A stretch of 64,000 nt of DNA from Dysidea avara. Lineage: Eukaryota > Porifera > Demospongiae > Dictyoceratida > Dysideidae. The position numbers and the translations under genes were made by a program. The stretch is taken from contig NC_089280.1 in NCBI RefSeq assembly GCF_963678975.1, forward strand, positions 2,059,001 to 2,123,000, given 5' to 3'. Positions 56,733 through 64,000 of this stretch are shown here, in pieces; the stretch's first letter is position 1; each line of letters opens with the position of its first letter. The notes beneath the pieces were generated by a model. It had not been told where the DNA came from and did no database searches. It saw only the letters and a program-made list of their open reading frames with translations.

Positions 56733-58430
56733 AATCTTTTTTATTCATTCTAGTTTTGCAGTTTGTGTTGAACCTTGTGTGTTTAGTTTTTTGTATTTTT
56801 TTTTCATATTCAAGTTTTATAGAACACTGCATCAGAATACTCTATAATTACAAAAATTTCCACAAAGTGGAGTATGCATAACAATGACCGCAGCAGCTGA
56901 ATTACTCTAAACAGTTGTACATTAGCCATACAAATCTTATAGAAGGAGTTGACACTTTACCGTTTGTTTGATAACACATTAGCACCTTATACTTTACTGT
57001 TGCTGTTGGTTTACATTAACCAGTCAGTATATGAACAGTCTGACTGACTGGTCTATGACTGTATCTGATTTTATGTGCTTAGTTGCATGCCGGGATGATG
57101 CTGAATGTATGGACATACATATACGTACCAGTCCCCTATCTTGTTAAATGTACGTGTTTGAACATGTAGGTATTCATAGCCACTATGAAATGAGCTAATA
57201 TGAAATGACAAAAATTCATTGTTTTTTTTATTCACCAGGACCCATGGCCACGATAGCATCATTCAGCCAAGTACAGCCAGTGATAAGTATTACCTTTGTA
57301 AATAGCACAAAAGCATCTTGGAAGTTTCAATGAAGTTGACATTGGAAATGATGATTGTTCAATTACGTAGGAGATGAGTGTGTCAATGTATTATGTTGCA
57401 AACTAAAACATTGATCTAAGTATTAGTCACTCTAAGACTAAGTCAGATTTAGAGCTCTTGCAGCTATAGCTAGCAGTTCATCATAATTTACTAGTTATAA
57501 AAAGTAGCCTATCAGATTCAGAAACCATTCATTAAAGTTATAAAACTTGATATAATCTCCTCTGTGTCAATGGTACTGTAAGGTATAATGCAATAGGTAA
57601 TTGAAATTTTTAACTAGATGTGTAACACTACTGATGATGATTATACCTGTACTAGTTATGACTCTCCTACAACACCTTTAGAACCATACAATTTCAAAGT
57701 GATAGATGATATACTGATATTATACAGTATGTAGTACTGTACATTTTAGACCTGCACATCTCACAAAAAAAATGCTAACCAGAAACCAACCTCACAATAA
57801 TGAATGGCTGACTCACTCACTCACTCACTGGGCTGATTGAATGACTGTCTTCAGACAAGGATAGCTCAATAGTGATTAAGGCTAAGGGTTTGATTTTCAC
57901 TGCTAATGTCACTTTAGCCCAACAGGTGCCTTTTGGCATATTGCAGTAGGTACAATGGACACATCATGGACTTACTGTTGTCACTGGCCATGGAGTCTAA
58001 AATAATGATAAATCAAACATTGGCTTATAATTGCAAATCATCCACTTCAATTTTAACTAGCTATACTCTCTTTTAAAATGCTTCCAGATTTTAATTGCTC
58101 ACTTTAACTGCTTGGATAATCATGACAAGATATAGAGCACAAAATATGCACTTCAAACAAGAATGCAGTTTTAGTTTCAAGTGTAACACCATCGCTTTTG
58201 ATATACATAGCTACCAAATTTTAGTTTTATAATTGGTTCTATTTTTTCTCTTTGCCATGCCCACAACTGACACAAGTCACTTAGATATATGTATACATGT
58301 TGCCTCGAGGACTCACATTCATGTACTTAATTTAAATGTATTCATCATAACCATGATGGTGTTAATAGTAATACTCCCTCTCCTCTCCCCGCTTTCAGGT
58401 TGGGTAGTTGGTTCATTTTGCCCTCGATTT
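56733..58430. other. Intergenic B-C, first part
   Basis: No clear AATAAA was seen close after the gene B stop. At 57815-57975 lies the second copy of the ACTGACTGACTGA-family repeat (GTGCCTTTTGGCATATTGCA). Nothing else coding was seen. Confidence 0.45.
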
Positions 58431-58439
58431 TTTATTATT

Positions 58440-58515
58440 ATTATTTATTATTAGCGCTTTACAGTGACCAGCACTGAAGGTCTGACAGCAACATGTGCTG
58501 CAGCCTTAGGTTTTG
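58440..58515. repeat. Dispersed repeat, CAGTGACCAGCACTGAAGGT
   Basis: TTACAGTGACCAGCACTGAA through CAACATGTGCTGCAGCCTTA matches the loop of the foldback at about 8290-8350, each preceded by ATTATTATTATTA. A short (CTAG)n run follows at about 58550. Confidence 0.65.
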
Positions 58516-58685
58516 CCACTGCATGCCCGCCTACCAATGCAATTGCCTAGCTAGCTAGCTAGCTACTAGTCTATAATATAATTGTGGGTCAGTAGAGATC
58601 AATCTATATCATTCTGAGAAAAAAAAAATCACTTAATACTTGGTCATAGACACCGCTAACTCCTCCATACGTCGATTTAAGCTTG

Positions 58686-58704
58686 CACGGAAGAATCCGA
58701 TGTC
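58686..58704 (+). promoter_or_regulatory. Conserved upstream block of gene C with GGAA core
   Basis: Identical over 19 bp to 1088-1106, and located 175 bp before the gene C start. Between it and the start (about 58768-58800) are three close copies of ATAATACT(CGA), not found before genes A or B. Confidence 0.4.
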
Positions 58705-58860
58705 CGGATATTCAGGGCGCTGTAACAAAGCAAAACAAATGTGTAGGCGTGGCCGATGAGAAATACGTATAATACTCGAAATAATACTCGAGATAATACT
58801 GCTTCCAGTTGTTTTAGTAAGTGCTGATCGTTGAAGTGTTCATAGACGGATGACCGGATC

Positions 58861-59118
58861 ATGACTAAGCTGCTGATTGTATTGCTTGTCATCTGTGCAG
58901 CCTATAGCGAGATTCCATGTGGAAGAAATGAATCGACCGACATTCATATAATTGGTTTTTTCCCCTGTACTGCCAATAACGATACTAGAAGTATTCCAGT
59001 TGATAATTGTGATGGAATAGACAGAATACCCATTATGAAGTTAGCTCTAGAGGAGATCAATGAGAGATGTGACCTACTACCAGGATATCGACTAGTCGTC
59101 GACTATGCTAACTCCGCA
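58861..59118 (+). CDS. Gene C exon 1: GABA-B-type receptor, partial
   Basis: Residues 1-86: leader MTKLLIVLLVICAAYSE, then HIIGFFPCTANNDTR and the same lobe 1 block. Donor GTAAGT follows at 59119, phase 0. From the codons for DNCDGIDRIP on, the sequence equals genes A and B except for one silent G-to-A. Exon 2 and the rest lie beyond the window, so intron 1 is longer than 4.8 kb. Whether the gene is intact cannot be judged here. Confidence 0.88.
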
Positions 59119-60112
59119 GTAAGTATTTTATTTAGGTAGTTGTTTCAAGGTTACTTGTTTAACTGTTCAGCAGCATATATAGTAGCTAAGGAGTACCGAT
59201 TGTTGTTCCAGGGTTTGACTTTGAAAATCAAATTCTCCACCATGGGGGAAAATCTAGCAAATGCCTACATAGCATGTCTATAGGAAACAGTATGCAGCTT
59301 GCAAGTTGAACAGGTGCCAAAATTTCAAACAGTCAAATGGGGCAGAATCTCAGATCATATTGGGCCAAAATCCTCCTGGGTCATTCCATGTCAAATCAAC
59401 AAGGAATTTAGGGTCACCTCTCAGATTTTAACGAAACTTGGTGTGTTTGTAGTACCTATGGTGCTTATCACTCATGCACATTTTTAGCTCCATACACCGT
59501 GTAGTTTCTGATTTATGACCACAAATATTTTGAATATTTCGGTCCATCTCTAGTTATAAAATTGACTGCAACTTTGCACGGTGTAAATATTTTTAAACAC
59601 AATTTTCACTGATGGAAGACTGTTGATTGACCTTTCCAGTGATCCCTAAATTATGGGATATCTACTTAATTATGGTTCAAAGGTACTTCATTGAAAACTT
59701 TAATCCTTTATATTTTGAAAAATGCTGCTTGAAATTTTTTGTGAATAATGATCTATGTTTGATAAAAGTTTTGTGGTGGGACCACAATGGGCTCAAGAAT
59801 TATGTTGTGGTATGCAGTGGAATTTGCAGGATATTATTGCTGTATTGGAGTGTACACCTCCAATAACCACTCACAACAACAAGTTTGTTTTACAGAGTGA
59901 AGGTGACTAGGTACATTGCAACCTGTATTAGTGACCACCTGTATTCTATGTGCTGCAGTTAAGTTATACTTCTTTAATGTAGCACCAAAGCATCAACCCT
60001 TTCTAGCAATTGCAAAAATGGCCCTTATTAGACAGGATGATTTTAAATTATAGATCTGACCACCATGTGTCCATAAACATCATGTAAATGTTGTACCATC
60101 TCTTCACAAGTA

Positions 60113-60711
60113 CAGTGAACCCTCACAAATCCGACCTCCCCTGGGACCAAAGGCTGTTCAGATTACTGAAATGTTCGGATTTGTGAATCATCAATTAACA
60201 CTGAGTTTTAAGTTTTATTGACTAAATAAGTATATAAGAGGTCTTCACATACATCAAGTTTTACAGTACAGTGTATACGTTTTTGCAGTTAAGTTGAATG
60301 AAAGTAAGTGTCAAGAGTAAGTTGCTTAGCATTACTGAAAGTGATGGGGTAGTGCACTCATCTTGACATTCATACCAAGTGTTTGAATAACACTTAGTCT
60401 AGTCACTTCTTCACTTCAGTATATCTTCATTCTTTTTAATGTCACTTACAGTTGATTTGCCAATGCCATATTCTTTAGCAATGTTGCTTAAACTTGCTCC
60501 TCTAGTAATCTTTTTCAATATAGTAAACTTTTGCTCAATTGACAAGGTCACACGTTTTTGCTTTTCTTCAGCCATATCCTCAACTCTTTAACCTCGCTAA
60601 AAACGCGTTTATTGCTTGGCGTTAATTAGATTTTTTTTTGCTAGCTACATGACCCGTTCGGATTATCCAAGGATCCGGATTAGAGAGGGTCAGATTTGCG
60701 AGGGTCCACTA
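60113..60711 (-). mobile_element. Tigger/pogo element, internally deleted, 599 bp
   Basis: Ends CAGTGAACCCTCACAAATC and GATTTGCGAGGGTCCACTA are inverted repeats flanked by TA. On the minus strand it encodes the N-terminal helix-turn-helix of a CENP-B/Tigger-type transposase (60411-60575). The catalytic region is missing, so it cannot move by itself. Confidence 0.88.
60411..60575 (-). pseudogene. Tigger-type transposase fragment (CENP-B N-terminal HTH), 54 aa
   Basis: The frame starts with ATG at 60575 (minus strand) and ends with TGA at 60411-60413. After a basic start (EEKQKR) come VTLSIEQKFTILKK and NIAKEYGIGKSTVSDIKKN. The latter is the classic second and third helices of the psq/CENP-B-N DNA-binding fold of Tigger transposases. 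Full transposases run to several hundred residues with a DDE domain; only the DNA-binding start remains. The element's 5' side is at the 60711 end. Confidence 0.85.
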
Positions 60712-61111
60712 TACTTTCTTTATTAAGTTGAATCCCACTGTAGTGGACTTAGCCATATTTATTTGGCTGCATAGGTACATACAACAGAACTCCTCAGAAG
60801 GGATACCTGGATACCTTGATGACCAGGACACCTGTTTATACACTGTACTCCCACTCTAGCGGTGCACATACATTTAGACCAAGATATTTCTGTGGCTTCT
60901 GTAATATGAGCACTTTATTATGGTCCTAGCAATGGAGGGATTTTACCATATACATGAATTAATTGTACCTCAATGTGTGAAAATTAATTACTACATTACT
61001 TTACATTCACGACCACTTGAAGATCAAGTCATAAATTCATACACATACTCACGTAGGAAGTAAACATGTTAACCACATATTTAACATTTACCTGCACTGA
61101 TCTTCAAAACG

Positions 61112-61163
61112 TGAACACAAATACTTTGAAACACAAATACTTTGAAACACAAATACTTTGAAA
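61112..61163. repeat. Triple 16-bp tandem repeat in the foldback loop
   Basis: Three consecutive ACACAAATACTTTGAA units inside the central loop of the giant foldback. Confidence 0.9.
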
Positions 61164-61897
61164 CACCATTAATTTTAGTAATTACAGTGATATAAATCAT
61201 GCATTGAAGTGCAAGCAAGTGTTAATAATATAAAAACTCTTGGTACAAGTAATACATCTACTGTATATAGTGTAACTCTTCTATTCCCTGGACCATTGAT
61301 GAAGTGTTCATTTTTGAGAAACCACAGACTTGTCTTGGGTCCAAAACATATGTACAATTATAAAGTGAGATCATGAGGCTATCAAGGTACCTTTTTGAGG
61401 AGGTCTGTTGTACCTATGCAGCCATGTATGTAACTTGAATAGTGTAGAGTGGGGATACGTATGTAAGTGCACTACGGCAAGATTTTACTTAATAAACAAG
61501 GTATAACTGAAGAGATGGTACAACATTAATGTGTTTATGGATGCATGATGATCTCATTTATAGTCAACCTGTCTAATAAGGACCATTTTTGGATTTGCTA
61601 GAAAAGATTGATGCTTTGGTGCTATACATTAAGATCCAATTAAAGTATAAATTAGCTACAGCTTATAGATGGTCTTTCAATACAGGTGGTCACTAATATA
61701 GGTTGAAATGTACCTAGACACCTTTACTCTGTAAGAAAAATTTGGCATGGCCTTGTTGCGAGTGGTTATTGGAGGTGTACACTCCAATACAGCAATAATA
61801 TCCTGCAAATTCCACCGCATACCACAACATAATTCAATATATCACTTGAGCCCATTGTGGTCCTACCACAAAAATTTTATCAAACATAGACTATGAT

Positions 61898-62375
61898 TAG
61901 GGACCAGTCTATTTTGCTTTTTTTTCTACCTATTTTTCTTTCCAGCAATTCTTTTATTTTTCACCTATTATGCTCCATATTTTGCTCAAGAATTGTAATT
62001 TTGCTCAGCATTGATCTTTGTTAATTGAATATTTCCAAGTGCAAAGCTACAGTTTCGCCTTAAAGTGACTGTTCTATTAGAGTATCTCGATCAGAAATTA
62101 CTTCTAACATGTAAAGCAAGAAGCCAGCTAATATTGCTTAACATGTGCGACTGTTTTATTAGGGTATCTCGATTGTCACTTGTTGTTCTTGTAACAATTA
62201 GCTATGCATTGTCGATATTTTAGCGTGTCTGACTGTTCTATTAGAGTATCTCGATCTTTTGTGCAATTTTTATGTCCACTTCACAAAAATTGCACGTATT
62301 ATGCCAGCATTTTGCTCTTTACTTTTACCCAACCATTATGCCAAAAATTTTGCTGGCGAAATCGACGGGTCCCTA
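61898..62375. mobile_element. hAT-like MITE, 478 bp, with 8-bp target duplication
   Basis: Terminal repeats TAGGGACCAGTCTATTTTGC and its imperfect inverse ending GGGTCCCTA. Exact flanking duplication ACTATGAT at 61890-61897 and 62376-62383. Inside, three copies of GACTGTTCTATTAGAGTATC-type sequence start at 62067, 62149 and 62231, an exact 82-bp spacing. No transposase was seen. Confidence 0.88.
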
Positions 62376-62783
62376 ACTATGATCCAATCATTATTTACAA
62401 AAGAATTTGAAAATTTTCAAGCAGCATTTTTCAAAATATAAAGGATTAAAGGTTTCAATGAAGTATTTTTGAACCATAATTAAGTAGATATCCCATAATT
62501 TAGGGATCACTGGAAAGGTCAATCAACAGTCTTCCATCAGTGAAAATTGTGTTTAAAAATATTTTCACAGTACAAATTGCAGTTGATTTTGTAACTAGAG
62601 ATGGACCAAATTTTCATGAAATATTCAAAATATTTGTGGTCATAAATCAGAAACTATGGAATGTATGGAGCTAAAAATTTGCATGAGTGATAAGCACCAC
62701 AGGTACTACAAACACACCAAGTTTCGTTAAAATCCGATAGGTGACCCAAAATTCCTTGTTGATTTGACATGGAATGACCCTCC

Positions 62784-64000
62784 TACCAATTCCCTAGTAA
62801 CCCCAGGTTGATAGTCTGATGCATAATTAATTACTAGTTGGCATGTACCAAGGGGACAATTGATAGAAACACCTCGAGAAATGCTTACCATGAGCCAAGC
62901 AAGCTTATCGTGCAAATGCACTTTGTGGTGCTGCTGTCTAAATTCTTTACTCAGGTTTTGCCAGTGATTCCGACACTTTAGAAATTTTAAATGTCTACAG
63001 AGAATAGTGAGAGTAAAATGTATTGAGCATTCTAGTGCTAAAACCAGCACAGCTGTATTTTATGCATAATAATAACACCAGCCCATCTTCTAGTATATTT
63101 CCCTTGCATTTTCTTTTTAAAAATCCATAATCCTGGATGAAAAAAAAGTTGTGAAATCAAAGATGGCAGCCAATGATATTAATGATATTCAAATTAATAA
63201 CGACATTTTTACATTATGGTGGTAGGGTTCCCCCTAAAGTGACTAAATACACTTTTGTTGATTTTTTGTAGCTACCATTACCATATTCAGCAAACCAATA
63301 ATTGGATCTAATTTGTGGTGCATTTTATTGGCTTCAATAACCATTGTATAATGTTGATAAAACTGTCAGCTAATCTTGTCCAATGGCGTGGGTACAGCAG
63401 TGATGAAGTGTGCTACATCTTAAAGTGCTCTATGGAGTTGCACTTATAAAGACACTGGCTAAGTGTTATGACTAATGAAACCATGGTAATGCATTAATGC
63501 AATTCACAACCATCCTTATAAGGCACTGTGCATTAAGCTGGTGACTATTGAAATTCACCAACAGTGTGCAGAGACTATTAACAGATGTTAAGTGCTCCTT
63601 TTCCCTTGCAGAAGCATCACAGAAAAACCATATGCAACAAAAACCATCTTTAGGGAATACCGTAGTCTTACTCCATTCAATATCAAACCCAACGTTGAAA
63701 ACAAGACAACACTAACAGGCTGAGGCATCTAGAAATAGCTTTTTTTTAAATCGTCAAAACCTGTAATTTAGTCTGCTTGCCTCATTGAATGCCTGACCAC
63801 AGTCACAAGGCAGCACACAGCCACCATTTTATGCCACAACAACAAACTCAGGAGTGGGATGTGTCTTTATGATTCCGACAAATGTCTGCAACAAAACTAT
63901 CTGAGGACTGTAGTGTCCTTGGCAGTATCAGGTTGCAGCTAATATAAAACAATTGCAATGGGCCATGTCCTCTTAAATGGTCAAAACACCTCACGACACC
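62784..64000. other. Gene C intron 1, end of window
   Basis: No exon was found here. A decayed fragment of the composite foldback module (GAAAAAAAAGTTGTGAAATC) lies near 63140-63230, and the CACAGTCACAAG-family repeat copy 2 at 63735-63880. The rest is unrecognised. Confidence 0.5.
63735..63880 (+). repeat. Dispersed repeat, CACAGTCACAAG family, copy 2
   Basis: CACAGTCACAAGGCAGC and CCATTTTATGCCACAACAAC match 50070-50140 in order. Both copies sit in introns of the receptor cluster. Confidence 0.6.

Larger units (their letters stand above)
59376..62783. mobile_element. Giant foldback element, about 3.4 kb
   Basis: Outer ends GGGTCATTCCATGTCAAATC and its inverse GATTTGACATGGAATGACCC. Arms stay collinear through TTTCGTTAAAATC/AACGAAACTTGGTG, GATGGAAGACTGTTGATTGA, GGTGTACACTCCAATAC and CTGCATAGGTAC-type blocks, meeting at a loop near 60850-61345. 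The left arm is interrupted by a Tigger-like element (60113-60711) and the right arm by a hAT-like element (61898-62375). Each interruption is absent from the opposite arm. The foldback itself has no recognised gene. Confidence 0.8.

Overview
The window is nuclear DNA from an animal with intron-rich genes. The coding content is one tandem family of class C G-protein-coupled receptors of the GABA-B type, all on the plus strand: gene A (1219-34992, 15 exons, 804 residues), gene B (39288-56732, 15 exons, 845 residues) and gene C, of which only exon 1 (58861-59118) lies inside the window. Exons were placed by hand from GT/AG sites, reading-frame continuity and comparison of A with B. All 14 introns fall at the same codons and in the same phases in both genes. 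Large lineage-specific GABA-B-like receptor families, AT-rich DNA and dense small transposons make a sponge (demosponge) my favoured source, but this is inference and the sequence alone does not prove it.

Each receptor has a signal peptide, a bilobed Venus-flytrap ligand-binding domain (exons 1-8), a short linker with no cysteine-rich domain (exon 9), seven transmembrane helices (exons 10-14) and a cytoplasmic tail (exon 15). The lack of a cysteine-rich domain and the motif matches in the 7TM core point to the GABA-B branch rather than metabotropic glutamate or calcium-sensing receptors. Several residues that bind GABA in vertebrates are not conserved, so the ligand is unknown. Gene A has a shorter tail than gene B because of a 2-bp insertion.

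Layout: 1-1087 upstream flank; 1088-34992 gene A; 34993-39287 intergenic DNA with three transposon-like elements; 39288-56732 gene B; 56733-58860 intergenic; 58861-64000 exon 1 of gene C and the start of its intron 1. Most remaining sequence is repetitive: foldback (inverted-repeat) elements, pogo/Tigger-like, hAT-like and Harbinger-like non-autonomous elements, a tRNA-derived SINE, long GT, CCTG, GACT and TATG microsatellites, a 17-bp minisatellite and a composite element carrying a 30-bp-monomer minisatellite array.

Comparing A with B dates many insertions. Introns 4, 6, 9, 12 and 13 remain about 50-110 nt in both genes. Introns 3, 7 and 11 are kilobase-sized only in A, so those insertions came after the duplication, or were lost from B. 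A SINE in intron 14 and a repeat end in intron 10 are shared, so they predate it. No rRNA, functional tRNA, CRISPR array or prokaryote-type operon was seen.
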